Of a stretch of DNA of 64,000 nt, positions 21,630 to 32,810 are shown piece by piece. Source of the DNA: Arachnopeziza araneosa. Its lineage: Eukaryota > Ascomycota > Leotiomycetes > Helotiales > Arachnopezizaceae. The stretch lies in NCBI GenBank assembly GCA_003988855.1, contig QYAI01000027.1:62001-126000 (forward strand). The letters run 5' to 3'. Made by a program: the position numbers and the translations under genes. The first letter of the stretch is position 1. Every line of letters starts with the position of its first letter. A model generated the notes under the pieces. That model did not search any database. It was not told the DNA's origin and was given only the letters and a program-made list of their open reading frames with translations.

Positions 21630-23749
21630 ATGGCAATTTGTAGTGTATGCATCAAAGCGGTTCAGGATATTTGTTCTCAGCAGAGTGACCAGGAGCATGA
21701 AAAAAGAGCCAGCGCCACACTACCTAGATACGAAGACTCAATCTTTCATCAATGCTGGGTCTGTAGAAAATTTGCACAATGGCTCGAAACTGAAGGCCTT
21801 GAACTGTTCGAAATCTGGTACAGGGAGTCTGTACAGGTAGAATTCGCCTTGTTTGGCTCAATCTACACTGGACAAGCTGAGCAAGGTCGCATTTTAGCAT
21901 CTTTATCTGTAGAGATTTTACCTCCAGGCTACAATAGAGAGATAAGTGGTATGGGTTGTGAGATTGGCTTAGACTTTGCTACTGCTGAAGGTAGAAACAA
22001 TCTTCTTCTTCTCAAGCATTCTTTTCGATCCCATTCATGGAAGCTAACAGCCAGGTAGAATTTAACAAAAGCCAACACATAATACCAAAGAGTAACAGCT
22101 GCATCAAAATTGACTTCAATCTCATCCAGAGTTGGTTCCAAAAATGCACTACAAATCACGAGAAATGCAAAGAGATTAATAGCACCCATTGGTACCCAAC
22201 TCGGCTGTTGTACCTTGAGCCTACGACTCGCAATGTAAAACTCATACTCTCAGAACACAGCGCTTTGAATGGTCCTTATATGACCTTAAGCCATCGATGG
22301 GGTCCTCAAGCGTATGAAAAGTTACAGTCTTCTACACTAGCGCAGCTGCAGAATTCTATCGACCTTGTGAGCCTACCACAAGTATTTCAGGATGCCATTA
22401 AAATCGCTCATTTCCTTGGAATCAAATATCTTTGGATTGATGCTCTTTGTATCAAACAAGATAGAGATGACCTTTCAGACTGGGAAGTTGAGTCTAAGAG
22501 TATGAGTAAGGTGTATTCACGCGCCATCTTGAATGTTGCCGCAACTTTATCACAGAATGGTTCCGAATCGCTTTTTAAACAAGAACCTCGAGGGACTATT
22601 CTCCCTTCGAAGATTCAAATAGAAGTCGACGGGCTACTTCAAGAATATTATGTTTTCGACAGCAATACCTGGGACAATGAAATTGCGAATGCCCCGCTTA
22701 ACCAAAGAGGTTGGGTGTTTCAGGAACGTGTCTTGGCCCGCAGAGTATTACATTTCGGCCAACGTCAAATGGGATGGGAATGCAACGAGCTTGAAGCTTT
22801 AGAAATATTCCCGAATGGGTTACCCACACCAAGTTCACTATCATCTATAACTAAATCCAGTACCAGTAAGATGATAGCTCCACCTCCTCATAGATCTAGT
22901 CAAACGTTTGACATAAAGTTTGTTGAGCAGCGACAGACCCTCGTAAATTTGTACTCGAAATGTAACCTCACCTATTCAACAGACAAGCTCATTGCTTTTG
23001 ATGGAATTGGAAAAGGCGTATTGTCAAATGTGACCGATCGTTATATTGCAGGGATGTGGGAGTATGGGTTACTATACGATCTTCCCTGGCATCGGTATAC
23101 ATCAGACCGCGAAGCTTTTCCAATACTTGAGACCATATCTCGCGCTCCTAGCTGGTCCTGGGCGTCCGTTAATGGAGAGATTAATTTCCCGTCGCTATTT
23201 GGAGGAGTAAAGACTGTATTTGCTGAAGCCCGGTTTTCGAGCGCTGGCCTAGAAGCAAACAGCGCTGCAGAAGTTACTTGCTCTATTTTAGCAAAAAGTT
23301 TGATATTTACAGTGGGTGTTGAGTGGTTGAATGAAGAGGAGATTGCCAGCTTTGAGGTAACGGGGCACCAATTTATTGCACAAGACAAATCCTTTGGTTC
23401 AGAAATGGATTTTGAAATTCCCATTCAAGAGATCCGAGAACTAGTCCAACAGAAAAGGGTAATGCTGATGCCACTTTTTGCAACAGCCTATTTATTGAGC
23501 GCAATATTGTTAGATAAAACTCCTGAGAGTTCCTCATATCGTCGGATTGGAGCTGTCGAAATCGAGCTGGTAAAAGACCGGTTAGAACAGGACGTACAGA
23601 CTGTTCAACCACCGCAGGAAACTTTGGAAACGGAGCCATACATTGATCAGAAAAACTCTAGCAATTTCATATGGAATAAGGCTGCATTTGCATTCATTGG
23701 CTCTATTGTTGGCCACCAGGGTTCTATTCATGTCATAGATATATCTTAG
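21630..23749 (+). CDS. HET-domain protein (heterokaryon incompatibility type)
   Basis: Two exons, 21630-21990 and about 22044-23749, joined as ...FATAEANSQVEF..., about 688 residues. The N-terminal part has Cys pairs (MAICSVCIKAVQDIC, FHQCWVCRKFAQWL) common in this subfamily. HET motifs follow: GPYMTLSHRWG, PQVFQDAIKIAHFLGIKYLW, IDALCIKQDRDDLSDWEVES, and further on LNQRGWVFQERVLARRVLHF and SRAPSWSWASVNG. The order matches HET proteins in which the domain starts a few hundred residues in. Such proteins trigger death of incompatible fusion cells. It lies directly downstream of a broken HET gene on the same strand. The acceptor at 22044 is inferred from frame and is not a strong consensus. Confidence 0.85.
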
Positions 23750-24134
23750 GAAACCCTGACAGATGCATGTGGCCAATTGGGACCCGAAGCTTCTTATTAG
23801 TAAAGGTTATAGTGGCAGCTCACGTTTGGAGGCAGAAACAAAACCAGCAGGGATGAGATTGAATTCCAACGTAGGAATTCCAAGGATCTTCGCATCTTGG
23901 AGGCACTACAGTAACCTACATATATAGTCATGGCAGCATTCAAGAGATCAGGTCCCGGACCTCCAACTTTATTTCTGCTATGGTAATGACTACAGTTAAA
24001 TACATACACCCGAATTAATGGTACGGAGATAGCTGTTGAGACTTTCAAAGTTGAGTGACATTCTGCTGTTCAACATTACAATTCTGATTAAAAATTGTCT
24101 GGACTGGACAAAAACGAAGTGGGAGTCGCAGCCT
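23750..24134. other. Intergenic stretch
   Basis: 3' flanks of convergent genes; AT-rich; nothing recognised. Confidence 0.5.
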
Positions 24135-25345
24135 CTATATTATTGTAACAATTCCGAATAACAATACTGCGGCGAGTAAGTTAGTCTCAACTCTTTGGCT
24201 TGTCCCTGCTCCAGATCCCGTTCCTCCAGTTCCGGTTTGTGTTACGGTCACCGTCGGAACTGGAGTGAACGACCCTCCACCCCCGCCAAACGTAATGGTC
24301 GAAGTAGAAACTGAACTTGACTTCTTGGAAGTTGTTGTGGCTGTTGGTCTAGTCTGCGAAGATCTCAGAATTGATGTAGCAGAGGAGTCACTTCCCGATG
24401 TGATTTGTGTTGACATAATTGCTGAGGCACCAGTCGGCAGCGTACCTGTGTAGGTGGCATTGTATGTCGACTCTAGCGCGATTATGGTGGAAGGAACAGG
24501 TGCAATCGTAACGTTGTGACTAATACATTCTGCTGAGTTGAGCTCGTTGTCTGAGCTAAGTTCCTCGATAGTTGAAATGTTATAGGCAAGTTCGCACCAT
24601 CCACATCTTCAACGCCCACCATATCAGCTCAGAACTTCAGCTTCGGCCTCTGGAAACTCACGCGGTACGGGTTGATACCCATCCATTCCCACACACACAT
24701 TGATATCATGGTGTCTGATCTTTCTCGTTCTCAAAATCGTCAAATGTCGAGAACAACTCCGGAAAGTCCCTAGATTTTCGAGAGACTCGCTGCATATCAT
24801 CCATCTCTGTTCGACTTCAATGGGGCATCCCTCGTTGATTGTAACCGCTGTCCCGATCAAAATCTTGCTGTACTGATCAGTCGATTCCACAAATGGCGTT
24901 GCAATAGTTCCCGGAGCCCAGTGCCAAGAACTATGATTTCCATCTTTGCTTATTCGATTAGAAGTTATAGTTCCTCCGCCTATACTTATAGCATAAATTT
25001 TTAGGATGCTATTTTCGGCAGGAGTCGTGAGAAATCGACCTGGCCGCCACGTATCTACAAGATCCTCGGGAGAAGCCAAAAGGTTGCACCTTGGCTCCTT
25101 CATACCGTAGGATCCACGAAAAACGACCCTAGATCTTTCATCGTATCACCCATGCAAGTAAGCTCCTGAAGGCTAACATCTATATTTGGCCCATTGTCGT
25201 CTTTCGAGCTCCCAAGAAGGTTTATCCGTTCCAAAGGACAATTTAAAAAGAATGGCCGAATAGCGCCACTATGCGCCTGGCTGTACGATAAAATTCCTAA
25301 GTAAAGGAACTGAACAACTATTGAGCATAGATCTCTTATCAACAC
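24135..25345 (-). CDS. Hypothetical surface protein, Ser/Thr-rich with GPI-type tail (exon limits uncertain)
   Basis: Minus-strand pieces at 25345-25100, 25103-24624 and about 24600-24135 form a plausible multi-exon gene. The first piece contains a hydrophobic start (LCSIVVQFLYLGILSYSQA), and in-frame hydrophobic codons continue upstream of 25345. The middle piece reads as a globular domain (ENSILKIYAISIGGGTIT, SSWHWAPGTIATPFV). The last gives RCGWCELAYNISTIEELSS, a Thr/Ser-rich stalk (TATTTSKKSSSVSTSTITFG) and a C-terminal hydrophobic segment (LLAAVLLFGIVTII) typical of GPI anchoring. I do not recognise the family. The junctions at about 25100 and 24615 lack clear consensus splice sites, so frameshift damage is possible. 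It sits between two HET genes. Confidence 0.4.
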
Positions 25346-25617
25346 AGATATCGCTGCTCCAAAGACACCGAAAACTATCCAATTCTCAGCTTCTCAAAGC
25401 TTGAAGTATTCTTGTTCCTTTGTCAACCAAAATCACTATAACGCGGAACCCATTTAGCCATTTTTATGCACGGCTACATACCGAATTTTGCTCAGGAATC
25501 CGTTTCTGCTACTTTACAGAGTTCCTGGTATAGCAATTCTGGATCCCTATTGTCAAAGAGCATGTGAATAGTAAATTTGATTCAGCCTAGAAACTTGTAA
25601 CTATCATATAGATTCGA

Positions 25618-27582
25618 TTAAGTGATGACTAGTCTCTCTAATTTGATCTTTCGCTGCTTCAGCTCATCATATGTCAGTCTTGGATCAGAGTATATGCGTT
25701 TATTGTCCTCGCCAGTTTTAAACCAATACGGATATCCATCATGGTCTTGACCCTCATGCCATCCACTGGGCAGAGCTATGCATTGAAGACGAGGATCTTG
25801 CCATTGTGATGAACCATCTTCATGCAAAAATCGTGGGCGATTCAAGGCAAGCAACAGATGCTGATAGTTCACTTTCCAGCTAATGGCAAGCTTTCCAAGG
25901 AACGCTTCTCCATCGTTATAGCCGGGGTGGTCAAATTTGCCCACTATCCGATACCTCTCTCTCAATTCTTTGCGAAGAACTATTAGACGTCTACAGCCAA
26001 GAATTGCGTAGAGAAGATCTCCTTCCTGACACGCATCGAGCCCGAGGCCGATATACCCATCCTGCGTCCATCGACAAGAGTCACCATGAAACAACACTCT
26101 GGAGATTTGATTGACTAGAACAAGCGTCTCATATTCATCTGGCTTATCATCTGCGATAGAGATCGGTTCCCCCACAGCCCATTTCTTCAATTCTGATAAA
26201 GTAAAAGAGAGGCGAGAGTGATTTTTCCGTCCGGTGCGTTCGAACCATAAACAACCCAGAAGCCCTTTTGCCAGGATCTCTAAGCGAGCTTCGTCCCATT
26301 GAGGAACGTCCTCGCCCATATCGTCTTTCAAGATTTTTACGATTGTATGTTTCAGAACCTTGGCCTTACAGTCCTTGTCAATATCAATAAAAGGTGAGAC
26401 AGTCTTGCCCAGAACTCCGCAATTTACCCCGTATATCTCGATAGTGTTGTCGTCCGACAACACGAGTGACGCTGCAGCTTCTCCACTTGCCCAACAGTAT
26501 TGAACCACTCTCGTATTAAGGCCTGTACCGAGACGCAAGTTTTGTAAATCCGGCACCCACGAGGGTGTTTCTGCGGCCTCGCAAAGTGTCAAGATATTAA
26601 GCCTTCGATGTTGATGGTAGTATTGCATCACTAGATCTTGATAAACATGCTTTGCCCTTTTTGAATAGTCTGGTTGAATGGTAAGAGTTTGATTTGATGA
26701 AAGAAGCCCAAGTAGTGCATACACTCTGTCATGGTCTTCGGTACACTTGCATGCTCTGCAAGCATGAAGGATGTCCATAATGTCTTTGTATGATCTCAGA
26801 CATCCGAACTCAAATATATTGAACAGATCTCGTCCGAAGCCAATGTCCGTGTGGTCCTGAAGTCTAATGAAACCGTCCAGGAATGCAACCGTTGATATAA
26901 GATGCGTCCAGGATACTTGGTGATTTCCGACAACGACAATGGATGACTTCGCTAGGGTAACTTCTTGCCGGACCCAGAGTCTTTTGAACCAGCTGCGAGC
27001 GACCAACTTTTGAATAGCTTGCAGCTCCTGTGGTGTACAGGGGAGGTTTTGGCCATTCCATTTGAATTTTGGATCTGCATTCGGAATGGGTTTCCATGCG
27101 CGGAGCTCTGGTTCGATCCGGATTTGCGAACCTATGTATTCAATCATCTTTATTGCTAACGCACTTTCATCTGCTTCCTGTCCGAGCCAAACAACCACTC
27201 TTTGAGCTTTGCAGTAGACCTCAGCCATCCGGGCCACCTCCTGTGCCCTCTCATTGAGGTTGGCTTGATTGATACAGATGAAATCGCACCAAATAATCCT
27301 TCTCGACTCTCCAAGACGTAGATGATGGAGTGCTGAGTGAAGATTTGGCCCAAGGTTCACTGTGCTGCTGAAGCTATCTTTAGGTGAAACGATGTGAATA
27401 GGCTGCAAGTCGGCTTGGTCGCCCCAAACATATGACAAGGCCTCGTAAGAATGAACTACATCTAGGTCAGAAGAAAGCTCTATCTCAATAATCTCGCCAC
27501 ATAGCGGATCGCCAAATCGACCTGGAAGTAGAACCAGGAGCCTGATCGTTGAATTTGAAAGTGTGCCATATTGATAAGTCAT
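25618..27582 (-). CDS. HET-domain protein with C-terminal WW-like module
   Basis: Intronless, 654 residues. HET motifs are complete and near the N-terminus: SYEALSYVWGDQA, RRIIWCDFICINQANLNERA, EVYCKAQRVVVWLG, WFKRLWVRQEVTLAK, DRVYALLGL and TPSWVPDLQNL. The C-terminus (about residues 604-636) reads LPSGWHEGQDHDGYPYWF, then KTGEDNKRIYSDPRL. That is the layout of a WW domain (LPxGW, central G-x-x-YW/YY, terminal DPR), with the second signature Trp replaced by Tyr. WW domains bind Pro-rich peptides, so this tail may recruit a partner for the death-inducing HET domain. The ORF looks intact and functional. The HET call is firm; the WW reading is moderately supported. Confidence 0.87.
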   Translation of the reverse strand: MTYQYGTLSNSTIRLLVLLPGRFGDPLCGEIIEIELSSDLDVVHSYEALSYVWGDQADLQPIHIVSPKDSFSSTVNLGPNLHSALHHLRLGESRRIIWCDFICINQANLNERAQEVARMAEVYCKAQRVVVWLGQEADESALAIKMIEYIGSQIRIEPELRAWKPIPNADPKFKWNGQNLPCTPQELQAIQKLVARSWFKRLWVRQEVTLAKSSIVVVGNHQVSWTHLISTVAFLDGFIRLQDHTDIGFGRDLFNIFEFGCLRSYKDIMDILHACRACKCTEDHDRVYALLGLLSSNQTLTIQPDYSKRAKHVYQDLVMQYYHQHRRLNILTLCEAAETPSWVPDLQNLRLGTGLNTRVVQYCWASGEAAASLVLSDDNTIEIYGVNCGVLGKTVSPFIDIDKDCKAKVLKHTIVKILKDDMGEDVPQWDEARLEILAKGLLGCLWFERTGRKNHSRLSFTLSELKKWAVGEPISIADDKPDEYETLVLVNQISRVLFHGDSCRWTQDGYIGLGLDACQEGDLLYAILGCRRLIVLRKELRERYRIVGKFDHPGYNDGEAFLGKLAISWKVNYQHLLLALNRPRFLHEDGSSQWQDPRLQCIALPSGWHEGQDHDGYPYWFKTGEDNKRIYSDPRLTYDELKQRKIKLERLVIT

Positions 27583-27841
27583 CTTTGATCAAGGCTGAAT
27601 GAGGATTTCAAAATTGCTGCTATTTGCACGCGAGGAAGTATGCAATACCGTTGTTTCTTGGAGCTAACGAAACTAAGGGGTAGAAAGATAGATGGGTATT
27701 ATCATGCATATTAGTTGGAAGAGTGAATGGTTGTACATATTATGTACGCACGATAAACACTGATAAGGTGTAGCAAGCCAATGGTATTAAATCTATGGTA
27801 TCTTGAATGTTTCTACACTTGACGGGAAGTAGCGAAGCCGT

Positions 27842-29020
27842 TCAAGCCAGACGGTGAAGAACGTCTTGCCCTTGTACCCAGCGCTCCACATTCTCTGCAG
27901 TTTCCGCGTACCAAGTATTCATCAGTCCCTCATCAACATAACCCATGTGCGGCGTTGTAAGAAGCGCAGAGCGCCCGTCTCGGCCCCAGTAGTTAGCCCG
28001 TCTCCATGGGCTGGTTAGCGGCAACGGCTCGATGTCGAAAACGTCCAACGCTGCTCCTCGTATCCTGCCGTGCTCCAGCAAGTCGACCAGGGCGTCTTGG
28101 TCGATCAGCGGCCCCCGTGATGAATTGACAAGGAGTGCGGATGGCTGCATGGACTGGAGCTCCTTGGCGCCGACGATGCCGCACGAGCGGTCGCTTAGCA
28201 CATAGTGTAGACTGACAACGTCTGCGCCGCGGAAGAGCTCCTCCTTGCTGACAGCCTGGAAAGTTTTGGCCCCGTCACGTCCACTATTCGGAGGTAAGCC
28301 GACGGCGGTGGCCATCTGGTCGGCCTTCTGCTGCGTCAGGTTCTCGCTCCAGCACACGACGCGCATGCCCCAGGCAAGGTGTGCGACGCGGGCCACAGCA
28401 GCGCCGAGGCGTCCCAGCCCGACGACGCCCAGCGTCAGGCCAGGCAGGCCCATTGCAAGGCCACTCTGCCAGCCGGTCCCAGTCTTGAGCACAGCATCAT
28501 CAACAGCGACGTTGCGGGCAAGTGCCAGAATCAAGGCCCAGGTATGCTGCGTGGTGGGATGTATGCGACCCTGTTTGATGTTAGGGCGCACCGGCGGCCC
28601 AACCCCGTCAGTACGGCCGAGCCCAGGTGCCGAGACGACTGTAATGCCTAGCGCCCGAGCCGCGGCCAGGTCGAACATCTCGAACTGCGTGCCTGTGGCT
28701 AGCAGGAGCTTGAGGTTGGGCAGCTGGCGCAGGAGAGAGCCGGGGAAGGCGGTGCGTTCGCGGACCGTGGAGATGAGGTCGAAGGGCTGGAGCCGCTCCA
28801 CGAGCCGCATGGCCTCGGTATCGTTGACGGGAACTATGGTATCGTTGAAGGTGGTGATCTGCAGATGCGACGGCGAGGTGTTCGTGAAGTGAGGCACCGA
28901 TGTGTTGAGGTGGTCGTCGATGATGGCGAGTGATGCGTGTTTGTGCGGTGCGGCGCTGCGGGTAGCCAGGCTCCGTCTCACGAGTAATGGTTGCACGGCT
29001 TGTGATATCTTGAGTGCCAT
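27842..29020 (-). CDS. D-isomer-specific 2-hydroxyacid dehydrogenase, probably organellar
   Basis: Intronless. I start at 29020 (MALKISQAVQPLLVRRSLAT), 392 residues, because the ATG has a better context and opens an Arg/Ser-rich presequence-like leader; an in-frame ATG at 29122 would add 34 residues. The NAD(P) fold is clear: LTLGVVGLGRLGAAVARVA. The catalytic residues follow in order: Arg in LLVNSSRGPLIDQ, Glu in VFDIEPLPL, and His in TTPHMGYVDEG. The family reduces 2-keto acids or oxidises D-2-hydroxyacids. An unusual Gly/Pro-rich insertion (RTDGVGPPVRPNIKQGRI) lies before HPTTQHTWALILALA. The coding sequence is much more GC-rich than neighbouring genes. Divergent from the AsaB-like oxidoreductase; the two may form a metabolic pair. 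Confidence 0.87.
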   Translation of the reverse strand: MALKISQAVQPLLVRRSLATRSAAPHKHASLAIIDDHLNTSVPHFTNTSPSHLQITTFNDTIVPVNDTEAMRLVERLQPFDLISTVRERTAFPGSLLRQLPNLKLLLATGTQFEMFDLAAARALGITVVSAPGLGRTDGVGPPVRPNIKQGRIHPTTQHTWALILALARNVAVDDAVLKTGTGWQSGLAMGLPGLTLGVVGLGRLGAAVARVAHLAWGMRVVCWSENLTQQKADQMATAVGLPPNSGRDGAKTFQAVSKEELFRGADVVSLHYVLSDRSCGIVGAKELQSMQPSALLVNSSRGPLIDQDALVDLLEHGRIRGAALDVFDIEPLPLTSPWRRANYWGRDGRSALLTTPHMGYVDEGLMNTWYAETAENVERWVQGQDVLHRLA

Positions 29021-29792
29021 GACGTGGATTGCTCTTGGTTTGGTGAGGACTGAAAGCACTTTAACAAGTGATCGTAGAAGCTCCAAGTGGTAGTTCCAAA
29101 AAAGGGCTGGACGGCGCTTCATAAGTTTCCATCTGCTGCTAAACCGGGCCTATCCGCAGCTGCGGCTCAATCCACCCAAACTTCCGGGGCTGATAAGGGG
29201 CTGAGTTTGGGTTCCACGGGCTTGGACTAGTAAAGTCTTGTGCGACTGTTGCACGGCGTTGAAATATCAAGCAGACTGTAGCTATCCGGCCTCTTGCACG
29301 CTCTTGGTAACCTTCCTCCCTGGTAAGCGAATTGGATTGGATATCTGCAAAACAGCCTCGGGGTGTTAATGGCCGCACGATCTTGCATCGCGGCTGTAGA
29401 GAAGACAATATCATACAAAAACCTTTACTACCACAGCCTAATAAAGGTAAGTTGAAAGGGACCCTTTTCTCACCATTACGCGTATGCTAAACTTGACCAA
29501 AGCCTTACTACTGTGCAACGGCTTATCCTGGTATGAGTGCAAATAACAGCGTAGAGCTTACGTTTGGGTCCGTGGATTTGAGCTTGGGGGTGAATTCATT
29601 GTCCAATTATCATCGCCTGCTACTTTATCCATCACACTTCCCTCTTGTTTCCGAGCCGTCCAGAACTATTCCTCTCACCACAACGTGGCTGAATTACCTG
29701 AAGTTTTTTATCTTGCATAGGCGCTGATCAGTGAAAGGACGTCTATTCAACTCAGACTACCATTTATCTTGTTCCCTCTCCAATCCTCCAAA
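29021..29792. promoter_or_regulatory. Divergent promoter of the dehydrogenase/AsaB-like pair
   Basis: About 770 bp between start codons, without a supported gene. It contains the 12-base palindrome listed separately. The dehydrogenase's alternative start (29122) falls inside it. Confidence 0.4.
29154..29165. promoter_or_regulatory. CCG-N6-CGG palindrome, candidate Zn2Cys6 site
   Basis: CCGCAGCTGCGG is a perfect 12-base palindrome with CCG and CGG triplets six bases apart, the geometry bound by dimeric Zn2Cys6 regulators. It lies between the divergent dehydrogenase and AsaB-like genes and could act on both. The regulator is unknown. Confidence 0.35.
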
Positions 29793-30920
29793 ATGCTTTC
29801 CAAGACCCTTTACGCAACGTCAGGAGCCACCTTGTGGCGGTACACAAATCGAGCAAGTACAGTTGATGGGAGAACCTCGCACATGATTGCCGCAGCAAGG
29901 CGTGCGATCAATACTGTAACTTCTCCTAAAACCGACCTACAACCATGGAGCAAGACCGAGCCTTTCGAGCATGTTCCCTGGCGGTCTCCTAGCACGACCA
30001 AGGGGACCATCCGTTTCCTCGGTCCAACTAAGGACGGCGAGCCAGCTTTCCTCGACTTCAAGAAAGGCGAAGAACACCAGACCAACTTTGGCCCCAGTCT
30101 GGAAACAGTGGTTGATGTTACGGACCTACGCTGCTTCAAGCCCCCGACAACGCTGGCCTTCGAGGGTATCGAGTGGGTATATGCTCCGTCGGTGCTGTCC
30201 GAGGACAAGTTGCTCGCGCCCGATAAGAGAGATGTCGAAGCCTTTGTCCGTGGGCCGTACTTTCAGGAGTGTGCCAAGTTAATCAAGGACAAGACTGGGG
30301 CAGCCAGATCGATTGCGTACAACTTCCGCCATCGGCGGATCGAGGAGGTATGAATAAGGCGCCCCCCTTCTTATTATACTCCCTCGCTCTTCGTATATAT
30401 TCTTACCTTATTTACCACGACGTAGGATACCAACCTCTTCGACCCTTACAAGTTCTCGGCCAAGCCGCTCGCAAACTTTCATATTGACAATGACGCCGAG
30501 ACCGCCGAGGTGAACCTGCGGCGCGTGCTTGGGGACAAGGAGGCTAGCCGCTGGCTTACCAAGCGCTGGAGTATCGTGAACGTGTGGCGCCCTATCGGGG
30601 ATGTGGTGAGGCAATGGCCACTTGCGCTGGTCGACTCGCGCACCGTGGTGCGCGGTCGCGACACGGTGCCTATCTACACGCGCAACAACTATAAGACGCA
30701 CTTCACGGCCCTCAAGTTCTCACCGCATTTCCGCTTCTTCTACGTTAGCAACCTGGCGCCCGACGAGGCCCTGATCTTCGTCGATTTCTCCTCAGCAGGC
30801 GATGGGGTGTCTAGTGCCCTCGGCATGGCGCACGGCGCCTTCGAGGACCGGTGTGCTCCTGAGAAGGTGCCGCGCCGCCGCTCGATCGAGGTGCGTTGCT
30901 TGGTGCTGTATGATGATTGA
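29793..30920 (+). CDS. AsaB/CmcJ-like oxidoreductase (hydroxylase/desaturase family)
   Basis: Two exons, 29793-30347 and 30426-30920, with a 78-bp intron; 349 residues. The family signature is strong: an N-terminal KGTIRFLGPTKDGEPAFLDF, then the stretch crossing the intron (RHRRIEEV then DTNLFDPYKF), LANFHIDNDAETAEVNLRRV, the hallmark WSIVNVWRPIGDVV with PLALVDSRTV, FSPHFRFFYVSNLAPDEALI, and the terminal RSIEVRCLVLYDD. This family includes CmcJ/NvfI-like and AsaB-type enzymes and gibberellin GA4 desaturase, which oxidise secondary metabolites. The start MLSKTLYATSGATLWRYTNR could be a mitochondrial leader. Divergent from the 2-hydroxyacid dehydrogenase; like it, GC-rich. The substrate is unknown. 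Confidence 0.87.
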
Positions 30921-32810
30921 TCGGATACGAGCTGCTTGAGTGACTTGAGCGATTCTTCCAACGAGTAGGTACTGTTGGTAGTTTCTTTGTCTCATAATAT
31001 ATACTCGCAGCAGTAGTCCCAATGTTGTTGTATCAACTGCGGACTTGAATTGGGTGATGAAAACGAGCGGTTGCAGCGAATGGGTCTCCCAGACACGATG
31101 ATAAGTCTGTATTTTATTCTATTATTATTATTATTACTAGCGCGATAGGTTCCATTCCATGCCGTGGTGTCCGGAGCTATCTTGCAGAGTGTGATTTAGG
31201 AAACAGCTTAGATTGATGGGCGGATAGAGCACTATATAGTTTCTGGTAACCAAGTCCAAGATTTAACCGGTGAATAGGGATGGACTCTTGGGAGTTAATA
31301 CTTAGTTCCCTACTTGCTCTCTTCGCATGCAGTCAGTATTTACTGAGATTGTTCCAACCCTGTAGAATTGTAGCTAAAACGCATAATTTGCACTACTTTC
31401 GAATAATTATCGTGATTAATATATGCCTTTGGATCACACTCTAGCTCATTTCCTTTCGACCCCCTTCTCTTCTGCTGATCACTATGAAGTCTTGCTACTA
31501 AGAAATACTATAATCAAGCCTTGAAAAGGCGTAAGTATAGATCTTGAGAGTAATGAGCACCTTTCTATAACTGCAGCTAATGTGACGGTGCTGGCAAAGG
31601 CAGCGGCCACCTGTCCTATTTTCCGGTGTACAGCTGCGACCAAAAGTATCAATGCCTTATTTACAAGGCTTCCATTTTTTTGGGGATTTTGTTGCACGAT
31701 AATGGGGTGCACTGCAAAAAGGTGGTGGAAAAGCCTGCATTTCTATATGTGTGTGTAACTGCAGTGCCTTATCTAGAGGCCAAGCGAGAGTCACGTGCCT
31801 ATAGCATATCCCAACAATTTTAATTTACTAAGTAAATACAATACTAAAGCACTTTAAAAGTAAAAGTATGGTATCTTAGAATATATTCTACTAATAAATT
31901 AAAACTTTAATCTAATAGCGCAAGCTACAAGTATTAAAAAATGCGATAAATTGTAATTATAATACTGTAATAGTGTCACGAGTTGGACCCGGTAGTCAGG
32001 ACCTAGGCCTGAGGGCCTAGGCAGGAACTGAGGCAGCACCCGAAACTGACTTCTTTGATGAAAGAGATAAAATCAGCAGAGCGATCTTCAGAACTATCGA
32101 CAAGACTATCGATAGAACTATTAATTAACTATTGACAGAGACTATTGAAAGAAGACCGTGCGACAAGAACTGTGTTAGCTGTTCTTCTCGTACGAAGGGT
32201 ATATGTAGAAAGCTTCAAGCACTAGGTGTTCTTCAGCTTTACCTTCTTGAAATAACAGATTCATCATTCACGTGTTCTGACCGTGCAATCGTGAACCCTT
32301 ACAATACCTAAGAAAAAAGTACTTTTTCTACTGAAAAAGCAACAGCAGTTTTGGATTGTCTCAAAGGTATTCTTCGCTAGATTTGAAGGCTTTTTCGTAC
32401 TAGAAAAAGTACTAATAAGAGTTGTAAAGGAACTATTAAAACCAATTAGAGTTAAGAAGGTAAATAATAGAAAAGTAGCCGAAACGGTAGTAGTAAAAGT
32501 CTTACAGCGAGAAAGAGTGTGCAAACCAAGCTTAAAAGCTGTTTCGTAGAGTTACCTGTTATTTTTAGAGCTAAAGACGGAAATCAAATTATCCTATGTT
32601 AATAGGCATAGAAACCATCGTTTTCAGGTAGTAAAATTAGTAAAGTTGGTGCAGGTGGCATTTTTCGGTTGGGCGGATGTCTAGGGCGGTCGGTTGTCCG
32701 GTGGATTTGAGTATGGGGCGGAAAAACAAGAACCCGAGCGCTGCTTCTCGAACAGCACGCCATTGAATGCTTATCTCAACAGTCTCATCTAACTTAAGCG
32801 TTCGTTCAAG
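30921..32810. other. AT-rich intergenic stretch with LTR-like sequence
   Basis: Long AT-rich stretch with an ATT microsatellite near 31120 and scattered TAG/CTA words, consistent with decayed repeats. Bases 31974-32303 look like a solo LTR (listed separately), and 32310-32620 may be damaged retroelement-internal sequence. No intact gene is seen. Confidence 0.45.
31974..32303. repeat. Candidate solo LTR, about 330 bp
   Basis: Starts TGTCACGAG and ends CCCTTACA, the TG...CA borders of LTRs, in AT-rich surroundings. An inverted pair CCTAGGCC...GGCCTAGG lies near its left end. Flanking pentamers (AATAG and ATACC) do not match as a target duplication, and no partner LTR is visible, so this is tentative. 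Confidence 0.3.

Noticed and set aside
28560..28620. Possible intron in the dehydrogenase around the RTDGVGPPVRPNIKQGRI insertion
   Set aside because: Candidate donor and acceptor pairs break the frame or give an intron of about 21 bp, so the insertion was kept as coding.
28245..28892. 215-codon plus-strand frame antisense to the 2-hydroxyacid dehydrogenase
   Set aside because: It is open because GC-rich DNA has few stops. The dehydrogenase on the other strand has all catalytic motifs.
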